A stretch of DNA of 64,000 nucleotides, taken from an uncultured Anaerolineales bacterium. GTDB lineage: Bacteria > Chloroflexota > Anaerolineae > Anaerolineales > UBA6663. The stretch spans positions 62,001 to 126,000 of the forward strand of contig CALFZO010000109.1 in NCBI GenBank assembly GCA_937952305.1. The letters are read 5' to 3'. The notes under the pieces are model-generated. The model ran no database searches. It was not told the DNA's origin and saw only the letters and a list, made by a program, of their open reading frames with translations. Of the stretch, positions 51,545 through 58,588 are shown piece after piece. The position numbers and the translations under genes are program-made. Position 1 is the stretch's first letter. Every line of letters starts with the position of its first letter.

Positions 51545-52047
51545 CCAGGTGTCTGCGGGTCGGCGGCGGGTCCGCGCACGTAGCGGAAGTCGCAGTGGGG
51601 CGCGCCCTGCATGAGCGTGTGCGTGCGCGTCAACGTGACCGCATCGTTGAACCCCTCCATCAGGGAATAATCACGATTGCAGGAGAGCAACGCGCCCAGT
51701 TCAGGCACACCGAGGGCCTGGTACATCTCGGCGTAGCGGCAACGGGTGACGTTGAAGGCTAGCTGGGTTTCGTCTTGGGCCAGGACCTCCAGCGTCAGGG
51801 CCTCGTCCCGTGTCCAGGCCTCCAGGGCCTGGCCAAAGGCCGGCAGCGACCGGGATTGCATCTGCTCCGCTAGTTGGGCGCCTTGCGCGCGCGCGACGGC
51901 GATGATGGTCTGGCGCACCAGCGCCAGGACGCGTTCGCGCCCGAACTCCGCCGCCAGGGTTTCGATCAGCGGGATCAGGAGCCGGGCTTCGATCTCGCGG
52001 CGCTTCAGCACGCCGACAGAATTGAGGGTGTCGCTGGGTGTCGTCAT
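51541..52047 (-). CDS. L-2-amino-thiazoline-4-carboxylate hydrolase-family protein
   Basis: A 168-residue protein. NVTRCRYAEMYQALG, LLSCNRDYSLMEGFN and LTRTHTLMQGAPHCDFRYV match the ATC hydrolase family, where the Cys and Asp residues are conserved. Members hydrolyse a thiazoline ring, opening a route to cysteine; most have no proven substrate. ATG 52047 with AGGAGG 5 nt upstream is preferred over an earlier in-frame start. It is convergent with dhaM, the stop codons overlapping. The upstream methyltransferase gene overlaps its leader. Confidence 0.75.
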   Translation of the reverse strand: MTTPSDTLNSVGVLKRREIEARLLIPLIETLAAEFGRERVLALVRQTIIAVARAQGAQLAEQMQSRSLPAFGQALEAWTRDEALTLEVLAQDETQLAFNVTRCRYAEMYQALGVPELGALLSCNRDYSLMEGFNDAVTLTRTHTLMQGAPHCDFRYVRGPAADPQTPG

Positions 52048-52073
52048 GGCGGCCTCCTGGCGGGGTGCCTGGC

Positions 52074-52886
52074 TCAACGCTCCGGCCAATCCGGCCCCAG
52101 CGCCAGAAAACCGCGCTGCAGCAGGCTCGGCCGGGGATCGAGCGCATAACCATAGTGATCGCGCAGGCGGGCTGCGGCCCGCCGGAAAACCTGGCGCTGG
52201 TCACGGCCGGCTGCGCGCGCCCACTGCCAGCTGGTGTGCCAGGCGCGGAAGAACTGGTCGATCAGGCCGCCCGGCTCGGCGTGATGGATGAAGTTCTTGG
52301 GCAGGACGGCCTGCAGTTGGCGCGGCTGAAACTCCCGCCGCAGGCTGGGCGCCAGCACCAGCGCCAGCCGCGTCAGAGTCGGCGTCTCCGCGCGCGCATA
52401 CAGGTTGAACGTCATCAGGCGCCCGGTGGGGTCGCAGGTGCCTTCCAGCAGCAGGCCGCCCGGCGCCAGGGCCGCGCCCAGCGCCGTCAGGGCCGCCTCT
52501 CTGGCCGCCTCGTCATACTGGCGCAGGACGTTGAAAGCGCGCACCACGGCGGCCCGCTCATCGGGCTGCAGGGGCAGGTTGAAGCCGCCCAGGCGGAACT
52601 CCAGTCCTGGGCGCGTAAAGGGCTGGGCCTCGGCCACTCGTTCGGGATCGATCTCAACCCCCAGCACGCGCAGGCGCGGATTCAGCCGGCGCAGCCGGGC
52701 CAGCGTCTCCAGGGACGTCACCGGGTAAGCCCCATAGCCCAGGTCGACGTACAGGCCGGGCAGGCGGCGCAGCAGTTCAGGATACGCCACCGCCAGGAAG
52801 GTGTCGGTCTTGCGCAGCCGGTTCGGCGCGGTTTTGCCCCGGGTGACGGTGCCGAGAGGTCTGGAGGCGGGTCTTGGTCGGCGCAT
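52074..52886 (-). CDS. Class I SAM-dependent methyltransferase
   Basis: A 270-residue protein with a Rossmann methyltransferase core: GLYVDLGYGAYPVTS (motif I near residue 45), VLGVEIDPERVAEA (motif II) and GGLLLEGTCDPTG near residue 145. The C-terminal half is not recognised; its Arg-rich helices may bind nucleic acid or a lipid. Stands 26 nt upstream of the ATC hydrolase-family gene on the same strand. A TATAAT-type promoter is 28 nt before its start. Substrate unknown. Confidence 0.75.
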   Translation of the reverse strand: MRRPRPASRPLGTVTRGKTAPNRLRKTDTFLAVAYPELLRRLPGLYVDLGYGAYPVTSLETLARLRRLNPRLRVLGVEIDPERVAEAQPFTRPGLEFRLGGFNLPLQPDERAAVVRAFNVLRQYDEAAREAALTALGAALAPGGLLLEGTCDPTGRLMTFNLYARAETPTLTRLALVLAPSLRREFQPRQLQAVLPKNFIHHAEPGGLIDQFFRAWHTSWQWARAAGRDQRQVFRRAAARLRDHYGYALDPRPSLLQRGFLALGPDWPER

Positions 52887-52913
52887 CGCGTGACTGAGCG
52901 GACTGGCGGCTCG

Positions 52914-52942
52914 ATTATACTGGCGGCCAGCGCACTTATCAG
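52914..52942 (-). promoter_or_regulatory. Promoter of the methyltransferase gene
   Basis: On the minus strand CTGATA (52942-52937) and TATAAT (52919-52914) have a 17-nt spacer, 27 nt upstream of the ATG. Confidence 0.6.
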
Positions 52943-53033
52943 TAAAATGGGCCTGGTGCCGCTCTGGCCTTGACTGGCTGGGGAGAGTTGCTCTGCGCTG
53001 CTGGCGGGGGGTTGCCCTGCGGAAGGACTTTAT

Positions 53034-53891
53034 ATGCGCCTGCTGACGTTTAATTCGGAGACTGGCCCGCGCCTGGGGTTGCTGCGCGCCGACGATACGG
53101 TGACGCCGATCCCGGCCATCGACATGCTGACGCTGATCGAGGCCGGCGAATCACGCCTGAAACGCGCCCGGACCGGGACCGGTTTCATGCTGGCGCTCTC
53201 GGCGCTGAAGCTGCTGGCGCCCATTCCGGAGCTGCGCCGCAACATCCTGTGCATCGGCATGAACTACCGCGAGCACGCCGCCGAGAGCCTGCGCGCCAAG
53301 GGCCTGCCGGTGAAGATGCCGGAAGTGCCGGTCTTCTTCACCAAGGCCACCACCACCCTGAACGGCCCGTACGCCGATATCCCCTTCGACGCCGCCGTCT
53401 CCACCCAGATCGATTGGGAGGTGGAGCTCGGCGTTGTTATCGGGCGCAAGGGCAAAGACATCCCGCGCGCCGCAGCCCTGGACTACGTCTTCGGCTACAC
53501 CATCCTCAACGACGTCTCGGCCCGTGACTTGCAGAACGCGCACGGCGGGCAGTTCTTCAAGGGCAAGAGCCTGGACGGCGCCTGCCCGATCGGGCCGTGG
53601 ATCGTCACCCGCGACGAGATCCCGGACCCGCACGCCTTGCAGCTGCGCTGCCTGGTGAACGGCGTGCTCAAGCAGGAATCGCACACCGGCGACATGATCT
53701 TCGATATTCCGACGATTATCGAGTGGCTCTCGCGCGGGATGACGCTGCTGCCCGGCGACATCATCGCGACCGGGACACCCAGCGGCGTGGGCTTTGCGCG
53801 CACGCCGCCGGAATTCCTCAAGCCCGGCGATGTGGTGGAGTGTCAGGTGGAGAAGATCGGGTCGATCCGCAACCGCGTGGTGGCGGTCTGA
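53034..53891 (+). CDS. Fumarylacetoacetate hydrolase-family protein
   Basis: A 285-residue FAH-family protein. NILCIGMNYREHAAES opens the catalytic domain; DWEVELGVVIG and GKSLDGACPIGPW supply metal-binding acids, and GDIIATGTPSGVGFARTPP is the C-terminal signature. FAH-superfamily members hydrolyse or decarboxylate C-C bonds of acylpyruvates and 2-keto acids in aromatic or sugar-acid catabolism; the substrate is not clear. SD GGAAGGA is 7 nt upstream. It is monocistronic, with V4R-domain gene convergent 2 nt away. Confidence 0.88.
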   Translation: MRLLTFNSETGPRLGLLRADDTVTPIPAIDMLTLIEAGESRLKRARTGTGFMLALSALKLLAPIPELRRNILCIGMNYREHAAESLRAKGLPVKMPEVPVFFTKATTTLNGPYADIPFDAAVSTQIDWEVELGVVIGRKGKDIPRAAALDYVFGYTILNDVSARDLQNAHGGQFFKGKSLDGACPIGPWIVTRDEIPDPHALQLRCLVNGVLKQESHTGDMIFDIPTIIEWLSRGMTLLPGDIIATGTPSGVGFARTPPEFLKPGDVVECQVEKIGSIRNRVVAV

Positions 53892-53893
53892 AG

Positions 53894-54574
53894 TCAGGCG
53901 CCGGCCGCCGGCTTGGGCGTTTTGCTCACTTCCCAGACGCAGGCTGGGGCGCCCAGCGCGCGGCAGGCCACTTCCTGGATTTCGAAGTCGCGGCCGGTCT
54001 GCCAGCGCAGTGATTCGTGCAGCGTGCCCGTGAACAAGTAGCAGGGCGCGAAGTCGCTTTCCTTCCCCGCGCACATGGCGCACTCCGGCGCCACATAGGC
54101 CCAGCTGTCACCGCGGTCCTCGACGCGCAGGTGAAGTTCTTGGCCGGCCGAGTTGGCCAGCCGCTGAAACCCGTTCTGGATGGTGTCCAGCCCGATTTTG
54201 AGTTGGGCCGGGATCGGCAGGACCTTGGCCGCCAGCACAGCGCCCAGCCCAAAGAGCGCGCCCTGCTGGTCGATGCCGTGCTTGGCCGAGAGGCGGCCGA
54301 TGCGGATGAGCATGCTCTTGCCGGCGCGGCCGTAGAAACTGAGCAGCCCGGCATTCAGGTTGGCGTAGTCGCCGTAGGTGAGCGCGCCGCTCAGCTTGAG
54401 GTCGTTGGGGGGATAGTTGTTGATCAGGCGCTCAAGCCCGGCCTGGCGCAGCACGATGCTCAACCCCTGGTGGCCCACCACTTCCTCCGCCGCCAGCAAA
54501 GCCCAGCGCATATAGCCGTCTACCATGTACAGCGCGGCCACTGGGTCGGGGAGGCTGCGGGCTTTGATTTCCAT
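53894..54574 (-). CDS. V4R-domain protein
   Basis: A 226-residue protein. The last 100 residues (RVEDRGDSWAYVAPECAMC...ACRALGAPACVWEV) show the small-ligand-binding V4R fold with paired Cys residues; the Cys cluster ECAMCAG may bind a metal. V4R domains occur in bacteriochlorophyll-synthesis protein BchJ and in sensory regulators. The N-terminus (residues 1-120) is helical and unfamiliar. GAGGTG precedes ATG 54574. The physiological ligand is unknown. Confidence 0.7.
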   Translation of the reverse strand: MEIKARSLPDPVAALYMVDGYMRWALLAAEEVVGHQGLSIVLRQAGLERLINNYPPNDLKLSGALTYGDYANLNAGLLSFYGRAGKSMLIRIGRLSAKHGIDQQGALFGLGAVLAAKVLPIPAQLKIGLDTIQNGFQRLANSAGQELHLRVEDRGDSWAYVAPECAMCAGKESDFAPCYLFTGTLHESLRWQTGRDFEIQEVACRALGAPACVWEVSKTPKPAAGA

Positions 54575-54602
54575 GCGGCACCTCACCTGAGGGAGAAACA
54601 CA

Positions 54603-54636
54603 ACGGGCAACGCTTGTCCCTACAAACGTTGCCCGT
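54603..54636 (-). terminator. Terminator-like hairpin after tRNA-Pro
   Basis: A perfect 10-bp stem (54603-54612 with 54627-54636) and a 14-nt loop follow the tRNA, with TTGTGTTT after it in the minus-strand direction. The V4R gene starts further on. Confidence 0.55.
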
Positions 54637-54645
54637 CACAGATGG

Positions 54646-54720
54646 TCGGGGCGCCCGGATTTGAACCGGGGACCCCCTGCACCCCATGCAGGTGCGCTAG
54701 CCGGACTGCGCTACGCCCCG
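54646..54720 (-). tRNA. tRNA-Pro (anticodon GGG)
   Basis: A 75-nt cloverleaf. CGGGGCG/CGCCCCG form the acceptor stem with discriminator A, the anticodon stem is CCTGC/GCAGG with loop ATGGGGT, giving GGG, and the T arm is CCCGG-TTCAAAT-CCGGG. CCA is not encoded. Confidence 0.95.
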
Positions 54721-54730
54721 ACGTTCAGCC

Positions 54731-54759
54731 ATTATAGCAGTCTGCTAAGTGTTTATCAA
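54731..54759 (-). promoter_or_regulatory. Promoter of tRNA-Pro
   Basis: On the minus strand TTGATA (54759-54754) and a perfect TATAAT (54736-54731) have a 17-nt spacer, 10 nt before the tRNA. It lies partly inside the 3' end of panE. Confidence 0.8.
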
Positions 54760-55770
54760 ATCGAGCAGCGCCTGCGGCCGATCACGGAACTGCTCCGGCC
54801 TCAGTGCGCCGCCGCTGAGCGCCTCCAAGGTCTCCGTGAGCACGCGGTTGACGGGCGTCGGCACGCCCAGGGTGGCGCCGCGGCGAACGACCGCGCCGTT
54901 CAGCCAACGGACCTCGGTCTGGCCGCGCCCGCTGTGCAGGTCGAGGTGCATCGACGGGCGTTTTCCGCCGCGCCCGGCGCCCACCCCGCGCTGCAGGGCC
55001 AACCGGCCCAGCCCGGCCGGGAGTTGCGCTCCCCAGGCCAGCGCCCGCACCGGTGTGCCAGGCAGGTCGATCACGGGCACGCGCAGCGCGCGCATCACGG
55101 CCAGGGCTTCCCGCAGCATCCGCCGCTCGACGTCGAACAAGCGCGCGTCGGCGAAGAGCGCGGATACGGGCAGGTCCAGGATGGCGGCCGTGGCGTTGCC
55201 CACCAGGTTCGTCAGGAGCTTGGACCACTTCAGGGCCGCGGCTGAAGCGTAGCCGCGCGCGCGCAGGCCGGCGGCATCCAAGGCCTGCCCCAGCGGCTGG
55301 CTGAGGGGATGGCCCAGGGCGAGGCCCAGGCCGCGCAGGCGCTCCACCGTGATCTCGCCCGGCTCGCCGCGGCTCACGGCCGTGGTCACCGTGCCGGCGA
55401 TGACGCGCTCCGGCCCGGCGATTTCGGCCAGGGCGGCCTCGCCGTCCACGCCGTTTTGCAGGCACAGGACGGGCGGCAGCGCCGCTGCGACCGGGCGCCA
55501 GGTCGCCAGTGCATCGGCGGTGTCGAAGGCCTTCAGCGCGAAGACGAGCACGTCCGGCGCCCAGGCGCTGAGCGCGTCCGCCAGCGTGTCGAAGACCGGA
55601 AAGCCGGTCAGCGCCACTTGCTCGTCGCCCTGGCGCAGGCGCAGGCCGCGCGCGCGCAGGGCCGCGGCCGTGGCTGGCCGCGCACAAAACGCCACCGGGT
55701 GGCCGGCGCGCAGCAGGCGGCCGCCGACGTAGACGCCGATGGCGCCCGCGCCGAAGATCAGGACCCTCAC
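54745..55770 (-). CDS. panE: 2-dehydropantoate 2-reductase family protein
   Basis: A 341-residue ApbA/PanE protein that would reduce ketopantoate to pantoate with NADPH in pantothenate/CoA synthesis. The N-terminal NADP motif is FGAGAIGVYVGGRLLRAGH, followed by LKAFDT and CLQNGVDGE; the catalytic Lys lies in ALKWSKLLTNLVGNA near residue 184. The insertion with Arg/Gly around residue 275 (GAGRGGKRPSM) holds the conserved Ser/Met. Its ATG overlaps the stop of the previous gene (ATGA), giving coupled translation. Other family members act on similar keto acids. Confidence 0.88.
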   Translation of the reverse strand: MRVLIFGAGAIGVYVGGRLLRAGHPVAFCARPATAAALRARGLRLRQGDEQVALTGFPVFDTLADALSAWAPDVLVFALKAFDTADALATWRPVAAALPPVLCLQNGVDGEAALAEIAGPERVIAGTVTTAVSRGEPGEITVERLRGLGLALGHPLSQPLGQALDAAGLRARGYASAAALKWSKLLTNLVGNATAAILDLPVSALFADARLFDVERRMLREALAVMRALRVPVIDLPGTPVRALAWGAQLPAGLGRLALQRGVGAGRGGKRPSMHLDLHSGRGQTEVRWLNGAVVRRGATLGVPTPVNRVLTETLEALSGGALRPEQFRDRPQALLDLINT

Positions 55771-56285
55771 GGCTGCCGGGATCGCGTGCTCGTCCGCCGG
55801 GGGGCGGGGCGCTTGGGTCGGCCCGGTTTGGCCGGGCGGGGCTTAGGCTTGGCTTTCGGCTTGGCCTTGGGTTTGGGCTTCGGTTTAGCAGTTGGACGCT
55901 TGCGCGGCTTCCGGGCCAGCTCTGCGCACAGTTTCTCCTGGCCGCTGTTGGCCAGTGTTTGCACCGCGAGCGCTGCCGTGGCGGTGGCGGCGGCCGGCGC
56001 CAGCTTGAACTGGCTGGCCAGCAGCGGCACCAACACGGCGGCGGCCGCTGTCAGGCCCTGTCCGAGCGTCTGTTGGACAAGCGGGCGCAGCCGGCTGTCA
56101 GGATCGCACAGCACCGCGTACAGCGCCGCCCGGACGTCCGCGCTTAACTGGCCGGCGGCCGGCTGGCCTTGGCCTTTCGGTGTCGGCCGGTCGAACAGGC
56201 CGCCGGCGAGCTGATCGAGAAGCTGATCGACTTGCTCGGACATGATGTCCATGAGTTCCGTCTTGGCCGGGCGTTTGGCGGGCAT
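55767..56285 (-). CDS. Hypothetical protein with Lys/Pro-rich tail
   Basis: A 172-residue protein I do not recognise. Residues 10-125 are helical and Ala-rich, including a hydrophobic stretch (LTAAAAVLVPLLASQF). Residues 126-172 are a low-complexity basic tail of alternating Lys/Pro (KPKPKPKAKPKA type) ending in Arg/Pro, as in histone-H1-like DNA-binding tails. It may bind nucleic acid or the membrane surface. It overlaps panE by ATGA and is 21 nt downstream of fmt, so it belongs to the same minus-strand unit. Confidence 0.6.
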   Translation of the reverse strand: MPAKRPAKTELMDIMSEQVDQLLDQLAGGLFDRPTPKGQGQPAAGQLSADVRAALYAVLCDPDSRLRPLVQQTLGQGLTAAAAVLVPLLASQFKLAPAAATATAALAVQTLANSGQEKLCAELARKPRKRPTAKPKPKPKAKPKAKPKPRPAKPGRPKRPAPRRTSTRSRQP

Positions 56286-56306
56286 AGAGTCTCCGGAGTG
56301 CGGGGG

Positions 56307-57230
56307 TCAGCTGAGTTGGGCGCCCACGAAGCCGCGCGCGCCGCGGGCAAAATCGGCGGCCGCCATCGGCCGCTTGCCGGCGGGTTGGACCTCCAGGAGC
56401 ACTAAGCTCCCTGAGCCGCAGGCGATGACGGGGCCGCGCTCGCCGACGCTGACCTGGCCGGGCTGGCCCGCGCCGGCCGTGGCCGCCGTGGCCCGCAGGA
56501 CGCGCAGCGGCTGGCCGGCCCACAGCGCAAACGCGCCGGGCCAGGGTGTGAAGGCGCGCACACGGCGCTCCAGGGCGTCGGCGGCCTGAGTGAAATCCAG
56601 GTGCCCATCCTCTTTCTTGAGCTGCGGCGCGTAGGTGGCCTCGTCGGCGGGCTGGGCGGCGGGCCTCACGGTCCCGGCCAGGTAGCCCGGCAGCGTCTCC
56701 AGCAGCAGGGCCGCGCCCAGGTCGGCCAGGCGTGCCGTGAGCGTGGCCGTGGTATCGTCCGGGTGGATCGGCTCCGCGCGCCGGGCCAGCATCGGCCCAG
56801 TGTCCAGGCCCGGGTCCATCTGCATGATGGTGACTCCGGTCGTGGCGTCGCCGGCCAGCAGCGCTGCCGCGATCGGCGCCGCCCCGCGCCAGCGCGGCAG
56901 CCAGGAGGCGTGCACGTTCAGGCAGCCGTGGCGCGGCAGGTCCAGCACGGCTGGCTTGAGGATCTGGCCGAAAGCGGTCACGACGATCAGGTCTGGCGCC
57001 CACGCGGCCAACTGCGCTGTGGCGTCCGGTTCACGCAGCCGGCGCGGTTGCAGCACGGGCACGCCGGCCTGGAGCGCGGCCTGCTTCACGGGCGCTTCGG
57101 CCAGTTTCTGGCCGCGCCCGGCCGGCCGATCCGGTTGGGTCACGACGCCGACGACGCTGTAAGCTGAGAGCAAAGCGTTGAGGCTGGGCACGGCGAACTC
57201 GGGCGTGCCCATGAAGACGATGCGCAGCAT
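56307..57230 (-). CDS. fmt: Methionyl-tRNA formyltransferase
   Basis: Adds a formyl group from 10-formyltetrahydrofolate to initiator Met-tRNA. About 307 residues: MGTPEFAVPSL at the start, the folate site around QPDRPAGRGQKL, and the catalytic N-x-H-x-S box as NVHASWLPRWRGAAPI near residue 108, with Asp in MDPGLDTGPM. ATG 57230 is used; an in-frame ATG at 57239 is equally possible, and neither has an SD. First gene of the fmt-hypothetical-panE unit. Confidence 0.93.
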   Translation of the reverse strand: MLRIVFMGTPEFAVPSLNALLSAYSVVGVVTQPDRPAGRGQKLAEAPVKQAALQAGVPVLQPRRLREPDATAQLAAWAPDLIVVTAFGQILKPAVLDLPRHGCLNVHASWLPRWRGAAPIAAALLAGDATTGVTIMQMDPGLDTGPMLARRAEPIHPDDTTATLTARLADLGAALLLETLPGYLAGTVRPAAQPADEATYAPQLKKEDGHLDFTQAADALERRVRAFTPWPGAFALWAGQPLRVLRATAATAGAGQPGQVSVGERGPVIACGSGSLVLLEVQPAGKRPMAAADFARGARGFVGAQLS

Positions 57231-57523
57231 GGCCGGCATTCTATAGCCGTTTCGGGATTGATGTAAGGCCGACGTTGGCTCGGGCGCGCTGTCAGGGTGT
57301 TGGGGCGCGGAGCGAGTCCCCACGCACAGCGTTGGGCGCGAAGTCGAAGGAGCCCGCTGCTCCGCTCACCTGTGCCCGGCGCCCGGGGCGCAGCCACTGG
57401 TGCGGTCAGGGCGCCTGAATTTGGCCACCAACGGCAAATACACCCCGTTGGGCAGAGCGCTTGCAGGATCGGGCAATTGGCATACAATCGTGACCAACCT
57501 TCGATTCTACAAGGAGATCAACG
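57231..57523. other. Intergenic region between fmt and the first DUF4870 gene
   Basis: No coding frame with recognisable content. It contains the promoter of the DUF4870 gene on the plus strand and, before it, GC-rich imperfect inverted repeats; I see no RNA gene. Confidence 0.5.
57461..57488 (+). promoter_or_regulatory. Promoter of the first DUF4870 gene
   Basis: TTGCAG (57461-57466) and TACAAT (57483-57488) have a 16-nt spacer; AAGGAG precedes the ATG at 57524. Confidence 0.65.
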
Positions 57524-57871
57524 ATGACCGACCAACCCATGGGTGGGGGGATGCCTGGCGAAGTGACGAGCGATGATAAGCTGTGGGCGCTCCTGGCCTA
57601 TCTGCTCAGCCCGATTGTGCCCGTCATCCTGCTGTTGTGGGATGAGAAGAAGAATCGGCCTTACATCCGCAGCCACAATGTCCAGGCCCTGATCCTGGGC
57701 GCCGTCAATTGGGTGGTCGCCACTGTGCTCTCGCCGTTGTTCTTCATCGGCTGCTGCACGGGTCTGATCATCGGCATCTACCAGATCTACTGCGGCATCC
57801 AGGCCTACGGCGGCAAGCCCGTGGTCATCCCGTTCCTGACGGACTTTGTCAAGAACCAGGGCTGGGCGTAA
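57524..57871 (+). CDS. DUF4870-type small membrane protein
   Basis: A 115-residue protein with a short polar N-terminus, a helix near residues 20-40 and two more near 55-75 and 78-95. SDDKLWALLAYLLSPIVPVI and the RPYIRSHNVQALILG motif are the DUF4870 hallmarks, a family of unknown function found in many membrane-stress contexts. Has its own promoter and SD, and a terminator after it, so it is a separate unit. A second family member follows within 105 nt. Confidence 0.85.
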   Translation: MTDQPMGGGMPGEVTSDDKLWALLAYLLSPIVPVILLLWDEKKNRPYIRSHNVQALILGAVNWVVATVLSPLFFIGCCTGLIIGIYQIYCGIQAYGGKPVVIPFLTDFVKNQGWA

Positions 57872-57894
57872 GCCTTTCCCAGGCTGTGTTTGCA

Positions 57895-57929
57895 CAGAGG
57901 CCCGCCGACCGGCGGGCCTCTGCTTTTTC
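57895..57929 (+). terminator. Rho-independent terminator
   Basis: A perfect 12-bp stem (57895-57906 with 57911-57922), GACC loop, then CTTTTTCT. Confidence 0.85.
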
Positions 57930-57975
57930 TACAACCCGGCTGCCGCTTGTGCGTATAAGATCGCAGGAGGCAGCT

Positions 57976-58488
57976 ATGACCGACTCTCTTCCCGATTTCA
58001 ACCCGGCCGAAACACCGGCCGCAGCCGAGCCCGCCCCGGCGGCACCGAGCCCGGCGCCGTCCATGGGCCCCGTCCCGCTCTCACCCGGCGATGAGCGCAC
58101 CTGGGCCATGCTCGCCCACTTAAGCGTCCTGCTCAACCTGGTCACGGGTTTCCTGGGGCCGGTGGGCGCGTTGGTGATCTATTTCTTGTACAAGGATCGC
58201 TCGCGCTACGTGGCCTATCACGCCATGCAGAGTGTGGTCTTCCAGTTGCTCTGGTGGGCCGCACCCGGCGTCCTGATCGGCGCGATGTGGGCGGCCACCG
58301 GCATCCTCTCGGCCGTCCTGATCGGCCTGCTGTGCATCCCCTTCGCGCTGGTCCTGACCGTCGTGATCGCGTTGATGCCGCTGGCCGCGCTGGTGTACGG
58401 CGTGTGGGGCGCGCTGGAGGCTGGCCAGGGCAAGGACTTCAAGTACTGGCTGATCGGCGATTGGATGCGTGGCACCCTGACGGGCTGA
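57976..58488 (+). CDS. DUF4870-type membrane protein with Pro/Ala N-terminus
   Basis: A 170-residue protein. Residues 1-38 are Ala/Pro-rich and disordered; then SPGDERTWAMLAHLSVLL and DRSRYVAYHAMQSVVFQLL match DUF4870, with three to four helices. It lies after the terminator of the first DUF4870 gene, with SD CAGGAGG upstream of the ATG, so it is expressed separately. Function unknown; such pairs may form a heteromeric membrane protein. Confidence 0.82.
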   Translation: MTDSLPDFNPAETPAAAEPAPAAPSPAPSMGPVPLSPGDERTWAMLAHLSVLLNLVTGFLGPVGALVIYFLYKDRSRYVAYHAMQSVVFQLLWWAAPGVLIGAMWAATGILSAVLIGLLCIPFALVLTVVIALMPLAALVYGVWGALEAGQGKDFKYWLIGDWMRGTLTG

Positions 58489-58515
58489 CCCTATTCAATG
58501 AGGGCAGCGTTCGGC

Positions 58516-58546
58516 AACCGCCGACGACCAACTGTCGTCGGCGGTT
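58516..58546 (+). terminator. Hairpin after the second DUF4870 gene
   Basis: A perfect 12-bp stem (58516-58527 with 58535-58546) and 7-nt loop, followed by only a short T stretch (TTTCC); a probable weak terminator. Confidence 0.6.
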
Positions 58547-58576
58547 TCCTATCTGTCCAAGCGGAAAGGCCTGCGC

Positions 58577-58582
58577 TAAGAT
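58577..58582 (+). promoter_or_regulatory. -10 box of the possibly leaderless recJ gene
   Basis: TAAGAT ends 6 nt before the recJ ATG and no SD is present, which fits a leaderless message. No -35 is clear. Confidence 0.35.
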
Positions 58583-58588
58583 AGGCCC

